The translations under genes were made by a program, and so were the position numbers. From assembly GCA_964432155.1 (NCBI GenBank), contig CAYSMF010000010.1:18622-82621 (forward strand): 64,000 bases of DNA. Direction: 5' to 3'. The notes below the pieces were generated by a model. That model did not search any database. It had not been told where the DNA came from and saw only the letters and a program-made list of their open reading frames with translations. This DNA is from UBA10438 sp964432155 (GTDB lineage Bacteria; Bacteroidota; Ignavibacteria; Kapaibacteriales; Kapaibacteriaceae). Shown here one piece after another: positions 1 to 8,572 of this stretch. Each line of letters starts with the position of its first letter. The first letter of the stretch is position 1.

Positions 1-42
1 ACCATCAGGAATTGAGTACGATACTCGGAACAGTACCTTCAT
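1..42 (-). CDS. Partial CDS at window edge, N-terminus only
   Basis: An ATG at 42 on the minus strand opens a frame that reads MKVLFRVSYSIPDG and then leaves the window. A perfect TAnnTTTG promoter element (68-75, minus) lies 25 nt upstream, which supports this as the start of a separate transcription unit after pdhB. Fourteen residues are too few to assign a family; the start shows no signal peptide. Confidence 0.45.
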   Translation of the reverse strand, partial: MKVLFRVSYSIPDG

Positions 43-67
43 GCGAATGACCCTTGGTGAATGTCCA

Positions 68-75
68 CAAAAATA
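68..75 (-). promoter_or_regulatory. Promoter -7 element TATTTTTG
   Basis: Exact match to the Bacteroidota -7 consensus TAnnTTTG, located between the pdhB stop and the partial gene starting at 42. No TTG is found at the ideal N19 distance upstream, so the -33 element is degenerate or absent. Confidence 0.45.
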
Positions 76-117
76 CGTCGGACGACGCGCATGCCCTACC
101 GAACTTTTCAACAGCCA

Positions 118-1089
118 TTAGAAGCGGCAGAGATCACGGACAGCAGTTTGAATCTTCTCGGCATTCGGGAGTACTGCCTGTTCCAATGTAGGCGCAAATG
201 GCGTTGGGCTGTCAAATGCTGCTACACGTCGCACCGGCGCGTCGAGGTACTGGAAGGTGATGTCGGCGATGCGTGCCGCGATTTCCCCACCGAACCCCGC
301 AGTTAGTACGGCCTCGTGAGCTACCAACGCACGTCCCGTCTTACGCACTGACTGGAAAACCGTCTCTTCATCGAATGGCACCAATGTGCGGATATCGACA
401 ACCTCTAGGTCGATCCCCTCAGCCGCAAGCGAGTCTGCCGCAGCCAGAGCCATATGGACTGCCGAGCCGTAGGCGATCACGCTACAATGCGTGCCAGGGC
501 GGACAACACGTGCTTGTCCGAGTGGAACGATATGCTCGCCTTCAGGAACCTCACCCTTGATCTTTCGATACAATCCCTTGTGTTCAAAGAACACGACCGG
601 GTCGTTATCGCGTATCGAGGCGATCATGAGCCCCTTGGCATCATCGGGGAATGCTGGACACACCACCTTGATGCCAGTGGCGTGGGCAAACCATGCCTCC
701 GAATTCCGGCTGTGGAAGGGATTGCCACCAACGCCACCACCCGATGGACCACGCACAACCATCGGGACCGGAAGGCCCCAGCGGTATGCCGTCGTTCCGG
801 CGACAGTGACAACTTGATTGAATCCATTCGTTACGAAGTCCATGAACTGCATCTCAACAATCGGACGCATGCCGTTGAGCGAGGCACCGATGGCCGAGCC
901 GATGATGGCTGCTTCGCTAATCGGTGCATCGATGATGCGCTTCGGTCCGAACTCATCAAGAAACCCCTTGGTGACTTTGAACGCGCCACCATAGGTTCCG
1001 ATATCTTCACCGATCATGAACACTGATTCGTCGCGACGCATTTCGTGACGCATTGCATCGGCAATCGCTTCAAGGTAGGTCATTTGCAT
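118..1089 (-). CDS. pdhB: Pyruvate/2-oxoacid dehydrogenase E1 component, beta subunit
   Basis: 323 residues, the normal length for the transketolase-like beta chain of alpha2beta2 E1 enzymes, which decarboxylate a 2-oxoacid with thiamine diphosphate and pass the acyl group to the lipoyl E2. Family landmarks are MIGEDIGTYGGAFKVTKG near the N-terminus (the conserved Glu that activates the cofactor), the potassium-loop-like GPSGGGVGGNPFHS, and the C-terminal transketolase domain around EVVDIRTLVPFDEETV. I chose ATG 1089 (MQMTYLEAI): homologues start here, and AGGAA lies about 11 nt upstream; a longer frame to 1191 overlaps pdhA. It follows pdhA by 22 nt, so the two are co-transcribed. No E2 or E3 gene is in the window. 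Pyruvate is the likeliest substrate, but branched-chain oxoacids cannot be excluded. Confidence 0.9.
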   Translation of the reverse strand: MQMTYLEAIADAMRHEMRRDESVFMIGEDIGTYGGAFKVTKGFLDEFGPKRIIDAPISEAAIIGSAIGASLNGMRPIVEMQFMDFVTNGFNQVVTVAGTTAYRWGLPVPMVVRGPSGGGVGGNPFHSRNSEAWFAHATGIKVVCPAFPDDAKGLMIASIRDNDPVVFFEHKGLYRKIKGEVPEGEHIVPLGQARVVRPGTHCSVIAYGSAVHMALAAADSLAAEGIDLEVVDIRTLVPFDEETVFQSVRKTGRALVAHEAVLTAGFGGEIAARIADITFQYLDAPVRRVAAFDSPTPFAPTLEQAVLPNAEKIQTAVRDLCRF

Positions 1090-1111
1090 GGGTAAGGGGC
1101 TTTCCTGACGA

Positions 1112-2122
1112 TCAAACCGACATAAACACGTTCTTAAAACCTTCTTCTGCTGCAGGCCATGGATGCTCCAATGCTCGGTCGATCGCTTCAATCATCCGTG
1201 CCAATGTTGTTTCACGCAGCGCCTTCACTTCGTCGGCCGTCATCACGCCTTCATTCACAATTCGTGTGATGTACGTTTCAACCGGATCCTTTGCGCTCCA
1301 CTCCTCGAGAAGTTCCTTCGGGACATACGAGAAGTCATCATGTTCGGCATGACCCCGCATACGCATAGTCTTCGTCTCAATCAGCGACGGCCCCTCTCCA
1401 CGGCGAGCACGTTCGACAGCTTCCTTACACGTCGCGTAAACGAGCTCGACATCCGTGCCGTCGATCGTTGTTCCAAACATGCCATAGCCAATAGCGCGAT
1501 CGCTCAATCGCTCACAGGCGAACTCAAGAGAGTTTGGCGTTGAGTACGCGTACTGGTTGTTCTCGATGATCAGAATCAGAGGGATCTTGTGGACGGCAGC
1601 AAAGTTCAATGCTTCATGCACTTCACCTACCTGCGCACCGCCGTCACCGATAAAGGTGAGTGACACAGTCGTTACACCGCGCAATTGATCTGCAAGACTA
1701 AACCCAGCCGCAACTGGGATCATTGCTCCGAGGTGTGAGACGTTGCCATAGATCCGCTTTGCGGGATCAGCATAGTGTCCTGTTCCGTCAGTTCCGCGCA
1801 TCTGGCTTCCCTCGCGGGCGAGATGGTTGAGCATCAGTTGGTCTAGATCCTGACCAAAGACAAAGTGCGATCCAATGTTGCGGTGCATTGGGAACAACAC
1901 ATCACGCGCGGTATCGAGCGCATATGCGCTACCTACACTCACGGCTTCGTTGCCCAATTGTGAGTACACTCCACCGAATGCCTTGCCCTGACGATAAAGT
2001 CGAAGCATGGCAGTATCGAATTCACGAGCCATCAGCATATACGTCAGGATCTCTTTACGTTGATCCGGGGTAAGCAAGGATGCTGATGTCGATGGGGCCG
2101 AAGAACGTTTTGTTGACTTCAT
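1112..2122 (-). CDS. pdhA: Pyruvate/2-oxoacid dehydrogenase E1 component, alpha subunit
   Basis: 336 residues. The thiamine diphosphate motif is clear: GDGGAQVGEVHEALNFAA begins near residue 157 and ends at the ENNQYAYSTP asparagines about 28 residues later. The phosphorylation-loop region RMRGHAEHDD is also present. With the beta subunit downstream it forms the E1 heterotetramer that feeds acetyl-CoA into central metabolism. A TAGTTTTG element (2145-2152, minus) 23 nt before the ATG is the likely promoter of the pdhA-pdhB unit, directly after the terminator of the preceding cytochrome gene. Confidence 0.9.
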   Translation of the reverse strand: MKSTKRSSAPSTSASLLTPDQRKEILTYMLMAREFDTAMLRLYRQGKAFGGVYSQLGNEAVSVGSAYALDTARDVLFPMHRNIGSHFVFGQDLDQLMLNHLAREGSQMRGTDGTGHYADPAKRIYGNVSHLGAMIPVAAGFSLADQLRGVTTVSLTFIGDGGAQVGEVHEALNFAAVHKIPLILIIENNQYAYSTPNSLEFACERLSDRAIGYGMFGTTIDGTDVELVYATCKEAVERARRGEGPSLIETKTMRMRGHAEHDDFSYVPKELLEEWSAKDPVETYITRIVNEGVMTADEVKALRETTLARMIEAIDRALEHPWPAAEEGFKNVFMSV

Positions 2123-2144
2123 GTGTGCATGTTGATGTGGAGTA

Positions 2145-2152
2145 CAAAACTA
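2145..2152 (-). promoter_or_regulatory. pdhA promoter -7 element TAGTTTTG
   Basis: Exact TAnnTTTG match 22 nt before the pdhA ATG, abutting the hairpin at 2155-2187. No TTG at N19 upstream. The short T-containing tail of the upstream terminator and this promoter element are the same bases. Confidence 0.5.
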
Positions 2153-2154
2153 CA

Positions 2155-2187
2155 ACCGCCTCACCGAACGATGTTCGATGAGGCGGT
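2155..2187 (-). terminator. Hairpin terminator after cytochrome c gene
   Basis: A 33-nt inverted repeat: outer arms ACCGCCTCA / TGAGGCGGT (9 bp), one C-A mismatch, inner arms CGAAC / GTTCG and a 3-nt loop. It sits between the stop of the cytochrome gene (2208) and the pdhA start (2122). On the minus strand it is followed by TGTAGTTTTG, a weak T-tract. It would end the respiratory transcript. Confidence 0.75.
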
Positions 2188-2207
2188 AAATGTTCTGATA
2201 CTTGGTT

Positions 2208-2624
2208 TTACTTCTTCTTGTGCTTCTTCACATCAGCAACAGTAACAACCGGTCCCTTGTTGCCCCATGAGTTGTACACATAGGTGATTACACCAGCAAT
2301 ATCCTCATCCGTGTACTTCTTCGGGAGCGGAGCCATCACACCGTTGTACTCCTTGCCATTGACCTTGAGCTTGCCGCTCTTGCCGTTAACCACTTCCTTG
2401 ATGATCTGTGGCATTGGTGTCTTCATCAAGTAGTCGCTCTTTGCAAGCGGTGGATACACCGTTCCAAGGCCTTGTCCGTTGGCTTGGTGGCATGTCTTGC
2501 AGTACTCATTATATACCTTTTGTCCACGCGCCATCGATGCCGCCTTGTCCTGAGCTACTGCCTGTCCTGCACATACGAGGGCGAATGCTACTGTGAGCAT
2601 CGCGCCGATAAATGTCTTCATCAT
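2208..2624 (-). CDS. Secreted monohaem cytochrome c (class I)
   Basis: 138 residues with an N-terminal signal peptide (MMKTFIGAMLTVAFALVCAG, cleavage probably after AVAQ). One CxxCH haem c site, CKTCH, lies in YCKTCHQANGQGLGTVYPPL; a Met-Ala-Pro-Leu segment before KYTDEDIAGVITYVYNSWG gives the likely axial methionine. This is a small periplasmic electron carrier or a free oxidase subunit. It is the last minus-strand gene of the cbb3 block but has its own promoter candidate (2666-2673), so it may be expressed separately. It could supply electrons to the oxidase, whose CcoP has only one haem c. Ends at the hairpin 2155-2187. Confidence 0.88.
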   Translation of the reverse strand: MMKTFIGAMLTVAFALVCAGQAVAQDKAASMARGQKVYNEYCKTCHQANGQGLGTVYPPLAKSDYLMKTPMPQIIKEVVNGKSGKLKVNGKEYNGVMAPLPKKYTDEDIAGVITYVYNSWGNKGPVVTVADVKKHKKK

Positions 2625-2665
2625 GTTCGTTGCACTGATGTGTTGTGAGAAAAGTTGAACTGAAG

Positions 2666-2673
2666 CAAATATA
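2666..2673 (-). promoter_or_regulatory. Cytochrome c promoter -7 element TATATTTG
   Basis: Exact TAnnTTTG match in the 69-nt gap between the TauE/SafE-like gene and the cytochrome c gene, about 42 nt before the ATG. No TTG at N19. The spacing leaves a 5' leader of roughly 35-40 nt. Confidence 0.5.
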
Positions 2674-2693
2674 AGACCTTTTCGTCTGAATAC

Positions 2694-3407
2694 TTATTTG
2701 CTGCCACAGCAGCTAACATGCGCATGATGCGAAACGTTCGCCGGTGACACATACGGAATACCAAGTTCCATTCCTCGTAAGAGCACGAGCCCCCCAACAA
2801 CGAGCGTAAGCACAGGTAGTACCAGTGTAACGCGCGTACCAAATCGTTGGCGTAGTTCGGCAAATCCGAACGAAACGACGACCAATGCCGGCGATGTACC
2901 AAGTCCGAACGCCGCCATAAACGCGACACCAGAACTGATGTCTCCGCCGGCAGCGCTTCCAATCAGCGCTGATGTCACCAGACCGCACGGCAGCAAGCCA
3001 TTGACGGCACCAAGCAAGAGCATCCCCCATCGACGGTTGTTCACAGATGCTTCAAGCGCAAATCGTCGGACTGGTGCTGTGACACGATTGACGATGGATG
3101 ATGGTATCACTTGCTTGTGCCACAAAAGTTGTACCGCCGCCGTGAAAACCATTCCGATCCCGGCTACGATAGAGACGATCCTACCGTATCCTGCGAGGTC
3201 GAATGCACTCGCCCCGAGGCCAACAACAGCTCCCATAGCTACATACACCGCCGTACGTGATGCGTGATATACTACGCGATCAAGTAACCGCGACCACCGC
3301 GACCCTGCGCGCACGGGAATAGCGCTCACCAGTGGTCCGCACATTCCGATGCAATGCATGCTACCGGCTACGCCAAGCAGTAGCGCTGATAGAACAAGCG
3401 TTGTCAT
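2694..3407 (-). CDS. TauE/SafE (UreH-like) family membrane protein of the cbb3 cluster
   Basis: 237 residues, about six hydrophobic helices. The N-terminus carries GSMHCIGMCGP, the Cys-x3-Cys signature of the UreH/TauE-SafE-like group often found beside cbb3 oxidase assembly genes and thought to handle copper or act like a thiol/metal transporter. A second pore-like motif GAVNGLLPCGLV lies near the middle. The C-terminus is a His/Cys tail, HHAHVSCCGSK, that looks metal binding. Start ATG 3407 overlaps the ccoH stop (ATGA). Metal transport for oxidase assembly is an inference from context; the substrate is unknown. Confidence 0.75.
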   Translation of the reverse strand: MTTLVLSALLLGVAGSMHCIGMCGPLVSAIPVRAGSRWSRLLDRVVYHASRTAVYVAMGAVVGLGASAFDLAGYGRIVSIVAGIGMVFTAAVQLLWHKQVIPSSIVNRVTAPVRRFALEASVNNRRWGMLLLGAVNGLLPCGLVTSALIGSAAGGDISSGVAFMAAFGLGTSPALVVVSFGFAELRQRFGTRVTLVLPVLTLVVGGLVLLRGMELGIPYVSPANVSHHAHVSCCGSK

Positions 3408-3835
3408 TGCACCATAATCGTTTGTTCATACACATACGATTGTCCGCCATATACCCAGCGAGCAATCACGCGCCATCGACCAGAATCGGCACCATGCAAC
3501 GGAACAATAGCGACACCATCGTCACCCACCGTGGTCTTCATCTGTTGATCGAGAGCAGGATTGTCTGGACGATAGAGATGGACTGACAGTGAACCATCAG
3601 GCGCATACGGCATCCGGATGATCAGCTTGGCATCGTCAACACGCAATACGATACCAGCCATACGTCCGCGGTGCAGTTCAGCCTGCGCCGCTGCTGTACG
3701 CAACGACTCCTGATAGTAATCATCGCGCACCAAGTCAACGCGCTGCGTCATTGCAAATGCCACAAAGCCCAGTGTTGAGAGAGCAAATGCTGTGTACACA
3801 AGCCCAATACGCCATCCCCAATGAAATCTCGACAT
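3404..3835 (-). CDS. ccoH: FixH/CcoH family cbb3 oxidase assembly protein
   Basis: 143 residues: one N-terminal membrane helix (HWGWRIGLVYTAFALSTLGF), then a periplasmic beta domain. The motif VDLVRDDYYQESL just after the helix is typical of FixH/CcoH (x-DDYYxxxL). The family is needed for stable cbb3 assembly, together with CcoG, CcoI and CcoS. Start: GTG 3844 and ATG 3841 overlap the ccoG stop, but the SD-like AGGAG is 8 nt before ATG 3835, which I prefer (MSRFHWG). It overlaps the downstream TauE/SafE-like gene by 4 nt. Confidence 0.85.
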   Translation of the reverse strand: MSRFHWGWRIGLVYTAFALSTLGFVAFAMTQRVDLVRDDYYQESLRTAAAQAELHRGRMAGIVLRVDDAKLIIRMPYAPDGSLSVHLYRPDNPALDQQMKTTVGDDGVAIVPLHGADSGRWRVIARWVYGGQSYVYEQTIMVQ

Positions 3836-3840
3836 AGTCA

Positions 3841-5292
3841 TCACTCCTGTGGACCCATGAATGTTGTTTCGAATGTTCGAAGAACGTTCCCACGCGAACG
3901 AAGAACGAGTTGCAGTTTCTCATCACCTGATCGACCAGACGCCGCCGTTCGAATGATAATGAGACGTCCTTCCATCTTTTGTTCAGCCTTAACAGTTGGC
4001 GGCAGGTTAAGGGGCTTGATGATGTACCCTGCCGGAGAAACAACAATGAGCTCATACGGCAGGTCATCGGATGTTTTGTTGATGATGTTGAGTGCATAGA
4101 AATTAGCCGTGCCCTCTTGCATGCTAGTCCATGTGGACTTCGGCTGCCGTAGCAAGACAACATCGAGGTCGCTCCGTGTTGCAAACAGCACACCCACAGC
4201 CATCACAAACACACACCATACCGCGAGGTATGCTTTAATGCGACGAGTGAACACCCGCGTTGTGCCCTGCTCGATTGCAGTCAGGCTGCTGTACCTGATC
4301 AACCCACGGTCCATGCCCACCTTGTCCATCACCTCATCGCATGCATCAATACACGCGGTACAATTCACGCACTCAAGCTGAATGCCGTTGCGAATATCAA
4401 TGCCAGTTGGGCAAACTGTCACGCATTGATGGCAATCAACGCAATCACCAACGCCTGTCGCACGATGCGTTGCCCCTTGTACCGACTGCCTACGAGCATC
4501 GGTATCGGCCTTTGTCCATTTATGGCGCGCTTCACCACGCTTGTAATCGTAGGTAACTGCGACCGTGTTTTCGTCGACAAGTGCCGACATATACCGACCG
4601 TACGGACAGGCAATGAGACACGCCTGCTCACGGAATCGGTAGAACACCATGAAAAACACAAACGTGAAGAAAACGAGACCAGCAAAAAGCTCAATGTGAG
4701 CAAAGGGGCCGTCGACGACATAACGCAGCAGTTGATCACTCGATATCACATACGACAGAAAGACATTCGCAATGCCAAAACTGATAGCAGCGAACACGAC
4801 GACCTTCAATCCTGCACGCCATGCTCGGTCTACGGTCCACGGACCATTCCGTCGCTGTGCCTGCTCTTTCGGTCCACCCTCGATGAGCCACTCGATCTTC
4901 CGAAAGATCATCTCCATGAACACCGTCTGCGGACACAGCCAACCGCACCATATTCGACCGAGCGTTGCTGTAAACAGAACAATGGTGATGACACCAGTAA
5001 GGAAAAGCAACGCGACGAGGTAGAAGTCATTCGGCCAAAACGGAACGCCAAACAGCACGAACTCGCGCGTCAGGATATTGAGAAGGATAAACTGATGCCC
5101 GCCCACTTTCACGAAGGGGGCGAGCACCAGAAACCCGAGCAGCACGACGGAAACGATCGCGCGCCAGGTTGTATACCTGCCACGTGGTTTCCGTGCATAG
5201 ATCCATCGACGGCGTCCATCAGGCTGGATACTGGCCAGCTCAGCACGGAAGCGTTCGTGATCTTCTACGAGATCGAGATCGATAATGGACAT
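3841..5292 (-). CDS. ccoG: Cytochrome c oxidase accessory protein CcoG
   Basis: 483 residues. Membrane-bound ferredoxin-like protein: several N-terminal helices, a CGWLCPQTVFMEMIFRKIEW segment near residue 116, then two 4Fe-4S sets, CVDCHQCVTVCP (about residue 285) and CVNCTACIDACD (about residue 307), another helix and a C-terminal Ig-like IG domain. In the family it is a cupric reductase that prepares copper for the cbb3 active site. It lies 45 nt after ccoP and overlaps ccoH by a few bases. Confidence 0.95.
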   Translation of the reverse strand: MSIIDLDLVEDHERFRAELASIQPDGRRRWIYARKPRGRYTTWRAIVSVVLLGFLVLAPFVKVGGHQFILLNILTREFVLFGVPFWPNDFYLVALLFLTGVITIVLFTATLGRIWCGWLCPQTVFMEMIFRKIEWLIEGGPKEQAQRRNGPWTVDRAWRAGLKVVVFAAISFGIANVFLSYVISSDQLLRYVVDGPFAHIELFAGLVFFTFVFFMVFYRFREQACLIACPYGRYMSALVDENTVAVTYDYKRGEARHKWTKADTDARRQSVQGATHRATGVGDCVDCHQCVTVCPTGIDIRNGIQLECVNCTACIDACDEVMDKVGMDRGLIRYSSLTAIEQGTTRVFTRRIKAYLAVWCVFVMAVGVLFATRSDLDVVLLRQPKSTWTSMQEGTANFYALNIINKTSDDLPYELIVVSPAGYIIKPLNLPPTVKAEQKMEGRLIIIRTAASGRSGDEKLQLVLRSRGNVLRTFETTFMGPQE

Positions 5293-5337
5293 GACTATTG
5301 AGAGGTGTTGGTATGTAAACCAGTCTTGGTTCGGCTG

Positions 5338-5967
5338 TTAGTTGGCCATTGCTGTCGAACCATCACGATCACACGGTACGTCACGACCCTCTTCAATTGG
5401 CTTTGGATCAGGCGGATTTGTGCCACGCATCGAGATGATGTAAGATGCCACCTGGAGCAATTGCTCATCAGAGAGCTTGGTACCGCTTCCATATGGCAGC
5501 ATCCCCTTCTCTTGATATCCATTCTTGATGCTTGCTATGATCTCCTCCAACGAGCATCCGTGAATCCAGTAATCATCCGTCAGATTCGGTCCAACCTGTC
5601 CGCCAAGATCCTCACGGTGACATGTATAACAGATATTCTCGTTGCCATTGAAGATGGCCTTACCCTTTGCAAGTGATTCAGCGTCGGTGAGAATCACGAG
5701 CGGACCCTGCGCCTTCTTTGGTGCATTGGCCTTCATAGCCTCTCCCTCAGCGACTTGTGCAGCGTACTCATTGGCAGACCCGCGAGGGCCATACCAGAGG
5801 ACATTCCAGTCGGGACCCGAATAGACATGGTAATAGAACATGTAGATGACACTCATGACAATTGTAAAGTAGAAGCCGTACAACCACCAGCGCGGCAGGT
5901 TGTTATCGTATTCCCGAATGCCATCTGCTTCATGCTCGAGCAGTTTGTCTTGTTCTTGCTGTGCCAT
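5338..5967 (-). CDS. ccoP: cbb3 oxidase subunit CcoP, single haem c form
   Basis: 209 residues. N-terminal cytoplasmic segment LLEHEADGIREYDNNLPRWW is the FixP_N signature, followed by one membrane helix and one cytochrome c domain with CYTCHREDLGG. Proteobacterial CcoP has two CxxCH domains; here only one is present and the protein is about 90 residues shorter. ATG 5967 (MAQQEQDK) has GGAG about 9 nt upstream; a TTG at 5976 is the alternative. It starts 5 nt after ccoQ. CcoP passes electrons to CcoO in the membrane. Confidence 0.92.
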   Translation of the reverse strand: MAQQEQDKLLEHEADGIREYDNNLPRWWLYGFYFTIVMSVIYMFYYHVYSGPDWNVLWYGPRGSANEYAAQVAEGEAMKANAPKKAQGPLVILTDAESLAKGKAIFNGNENICYTCHREDLGGQVGPNLTDDYWIHGCSLEEIIASIKNGYQEKGMLPYGSGTKLSDEQLLQVASYIISMRGTNPPDPKPIEEGRDVPCDRDGSTAMAN

Positions 5968-5972
5968 GCTCG

Positions 5973-6182
5973 TCAACTCCGTTGCGTTGGTGTAGTTGAT
6001 TGTGGTTGACGGTTCGTCGCAGTACCGTCATCAAGGATTCTTGCAGACAGGCGATCGAGTCTCGTGGTATCTGCATTGAAGAACCAGAAGATGAGCGCTG
6101 CAAAAAACCCGAAGAACAGAATGAGCGCAATGATTGGATAGAGCTCAATTCCGGGAATGCTTGATAGGACGTTCTTATACAT
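5973..6182 (-). CDS. ccoQ: cbb3 oxidase CcoQ-like small membrane subunit
   Basis: 69 residues starting at ATG 6182 (MYKNVLSSIPG), with AGGA about 7 nt upstream, inside the 14-nt gap after ccoNO. One membrane helix (LYPIIALILFFGFFAALIFW) followed by a polar cytoplasmic tail DADTTRLD-like, as in CcoQ, which stabilises the CcoN/CcoO/CcoP complex. Sequence conservation in this family is low; position between ccoNO and ccoP is the main support. Confidence 0.8.
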   Translation of the reverse strand: MYKNVLSSIPGIELYPIIALILFFGFFAALIFWFFNADTTRLDRLSARILDDGTATNRQPQSTTPTQRS

Positions 6183-6196
6183 TGGTGTTCCTCGTG

Positions 6197-8392
6197 TTAT
6201 TGTGTGACCTCGGCCTTCCACTCCTCGACCTTTGCCTTTGTCGCCGGGTCGATGTCGGTTCCAAGCTTGTGGAGATATGCGATGAGTGCGATGATTTCCT
6301 TGTTCTCATTCACATCCTTCATGCCTGCAGCCTTCAGCTTGTCGGCGATAAAGCCTGCCTGCTTTCGCAAGTCATTGACGGCTACTGTTGCATATCCCTC
6401 TGGATATGGCGTGCCAAGTTTCTGCATCGTGAGAATCTTACCCTCTGTATGACGCGTGTCGAGATCACGCTCATAGAGCCATGTGTATGCAGGCATGATC
6501 GAATTCGGTGATGTCGAGGTTGGCTCCATCATATGCTTCCAGTGCCATGACGGTTCCGGATACTTCACACCAACACGATGCAGATCCGGACCGGTGCGCT
6601 TGGATCCCCACTGGAATGGTCTGTCGTAGACAAACTCACCTGCCTTTGAATACTCACCATATCGTTCAGTTTCACTTCGGAACGGTCGGATCATCTGTGA
6701 GTGGCAGGTGTAGCAGCCCTCACGGATATAGATATCCCGTCCTTCGAGCTCGAGCGGCGAGTAAGGAGTTACCGTTGATATAGTTGGAATGTTGGCATCG
6801 ATCAGTGCTGTTGGCACATACTCAACAACACCACCAATCAGCACTGCGATCAAGACGTAGACACTGAACTTAACCGGTGTTCCCTCAAGCAGACGGTGCC
6901 ATCCCTCCTTTGGCTCGTGTGCGTGTTCGTGCATGCGGTTGACGACTTGCACTTCCTCATCTGCCAGAAGTGATCCACTCTTTGCAGTCTTGTAGAGATT
7001 CCATACCCCTACACAAGCCCCAACGAGGTACAGTGTTCCACCGATTGAACGCATCACGTACATCGGGATTAACTGTGTGACCGTCTCGAGGAAGTTTGGA
7101 TACTGCAGTGTGCCATCTTCCGCGAATTGCTTCCACATCAATGATTGCGTGATGCCACCCCAGTACATCGGGATAGCATAGAGAAGCACACCGAGTGTCA
7201 TCAACCAGAAGTGCCAATTAGCAAGCGAAAGCGAATAGAGCTTGGTTCTGTAGATGCGCGGGAAGATGTAGTACATCATCGCAAAAGCAAGACCGCCGTT
7301 CCAGAGCAGTGCACCGAGGTGCACGTGTCCGATGATGTAGTCGGTATAGTGCGTCAGGGCGTTGATGTTCTTGAGTGACATCATCGGACCCTCAAATGTC
7401 GACATACCGTATGCGGTAATACCAACGACCATGAACTTGAGCACAGGATCCGTACGAACCTTATCCCACGCACCGCGTAGCGTAAGAAGTCCGTTTACCA
7501 TTCCACCCCAACTCGGCGCAATGAGCATGAAGCTGAAGACGACACCAAGCGACTGAGCCCAGTCAGGCAATGCCGTATACAACAGATGGTGAGGACCAGC
7601 CCAGATATAGAGGAAGATCAGCGCCCAAAAGTGGATGATCGACAGACGATATGAGAAGACCGGGCGTTCGGCAGCCTTGGGAATGAAATAATACATAATG
7701 CCCAAGAACGGTGTCGTCAAGAAGAACGCTACAGCGTTATGTCCATACCACCATTGCACAAGCGCGTCTTGAACGCCAGCATACATTGAGTAACTCTTAA
7801 GCAAATGCACAGGCAACTCGAGTGAGTTCACCACATGAAGCAGAGCTACCGTAAGAAACGTCGCCAGATAGAACCAGATCGCGACGTACATATGTCGCTC
7901 TTTGCGACGCAGAATCGTTCCGATCATGTTCCAGCCGAAGACTACCCACACAAGTGTAATCGCGATATCAATCGGCCATTCAAGTTCGGCGTATTCCTTG
8001 CTCGTTGTGATACCCAGCGGCAGCGTTACAGCTGCGGCAACAATGATGAGTTGCCAACCCCAGAAGTGGATCTTCGACAGCGCATCACTGAACATCCGCG
8101 TCTTACAGAGTCGTTGCAACGAGTAATACACACCAAGAAAGATGGCATTCCCGGCGAATGCGAAAATCACCGCATTGGTATGGAGCGGACGGAGACGTCC
8201 GAACGACAGGTAGTCGATTCCTCCAAGAAATCCCGGCCAGTAGAACTTGATCGCTACCAGCACACCGACTAAGAAGCCCACAAGGCCCCATGCTGCCGAT
8301 GCTATTGCAAACAGCCGGACAATGTTGTTGTCGTACGACACGGTCTCTAACCGTCCCGTTCGCTCACGTTCCGACAATGTCGTTGTATCCAT
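6197..8392 (-). CDS. ccoNO: cbb3-type cytochrome c oxidase, CcoN-CcoO fusion
   Basis: 731 residues joining two subunits that are separate in proteobacteria. Residues 1 to about 480 are CcoN: twelve-helix haem-copper oxidase core with the RPLHTNAVIF haem ligand region, WWYGHNAV for CuB and IIGHVHLGALLWNGG. After a linker with a His-rich stretch (HEHAHEP) comes a CcoO domain with one helix and a single haem c site, REGCYTCHSQMIRPF near residue 558, and the C-terminal part MQKLGTPYP. The enzyme reduces oxygen at high affinity and pumps protons. Fusion of CcoN and CcoO is known in Bacteroidota and relatives. Start ATG 8392 is 30 nt after ccoS. Confidence 0.97.
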   Translation of the reverse strand: MDTTTLSERERTGRLETVSYDNNIVRLFAIASAAWGLVGFLVGVLVAIKFYWPGFLGGIDYLSFGRLRPLHTNAVIFAFAGNAIFLGVYYSLQRLCKTRMFSDALSKIHFWGWQLIIVAAAVTLPLGITTSKEYAELEWPIDIAITLVWVVFGWNMIGTILRRKERHMYVAIWFYLATFLTVALLHVVNSLELPVHLLKSYSMYAGVQDALVQWWYGHNAVAFFLTTPFLGIMYYFIPKAAERPVFSYRLSIIHFWALIFLYIWAGPHHLLYTALPDWAQSLGVVFSFMLIAPSWGGMVNGLLTLRGAWDKVRTDPVLKFMVVGITAYGMSTFEGPMMSLKNINALTHYTDYIIGHVHLGALLWNGGLAFAMMYYIFPRIYRTKLYSLSLANWHFWLMTLGVLLYAIPMYWGGITQSLMWKQFAEDGTLQYPNFLETVTQLIPMYVMRSIGGTLYLVGACVGVWNLYKTAKSGSLLADEEVQVVNRMHEHAHEPKEGWHRLLEGTPVKFSVYVLIAVLIGGVVEYVPTALIDANIPTISTVTPYSPLELEGRDIYIREGCYTCHSQMIRPFRSETERYGEYSKAGEFVYDRPFQWGSKRTGPDLHRVGVKYPEPSWHWKHMMEPTSTSPNSIMPAYTWLYERDLDTRHTEGKILTMQKLGTPYPEGYATVAVNDLRKQAGFIADKLKAAGMKDVNENKEIIALIAYLHKLGTDIDPATKAKVEEWKAEVTQ

Positions 8393-8422
8393 ACTCCCAA
8401 TCCGTGAAAAGTGGAATGTTGA

Positions 8423-8572
8423 TTACTTCGTTTCCGTATCGTCAAAGAGCATCCTGATAGCAGGTGTGCCGAGATCATCATACTGGCCTCGACGCGTAGC
8501 AAACAGAAATGCAAGTAGGAAGCCCCCTGCCACGAGAATGCTGCAAATCACAAGTAGTGGCATTACACCCAT
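8423..8572 (-). CDS. ccoS: cbb3 oxidase maturation protein CcoS
   Basis: 49 residues, too short for usual gene calls. One N-terminal helix (PLLVICSILVAGGFLLAFLF) followed by the family signature RRGQYDDLGTPAIRMLFDD. CcoS is needed to insert haem b and CuB into CcoN. ATG 8572 has GGAGG 6 nt upstream and overlaps the last codons of ccoI by 10 nt; a second ATG at 8563 is possible. Ends 30 nt before ccoNO. Confidence 0.93.
   Translation of the reverse strand: MGVMPLLVICSILVAGGFLLAFLFATRRGQYDDLGTPAIRMLFDDTETK

Noticed and set aside
4426..5301. 291-codon plus-strand frame opposite ccoG
   Set aside because: Shadow of ccoG with low-complexity charged sequence; no gene signature.
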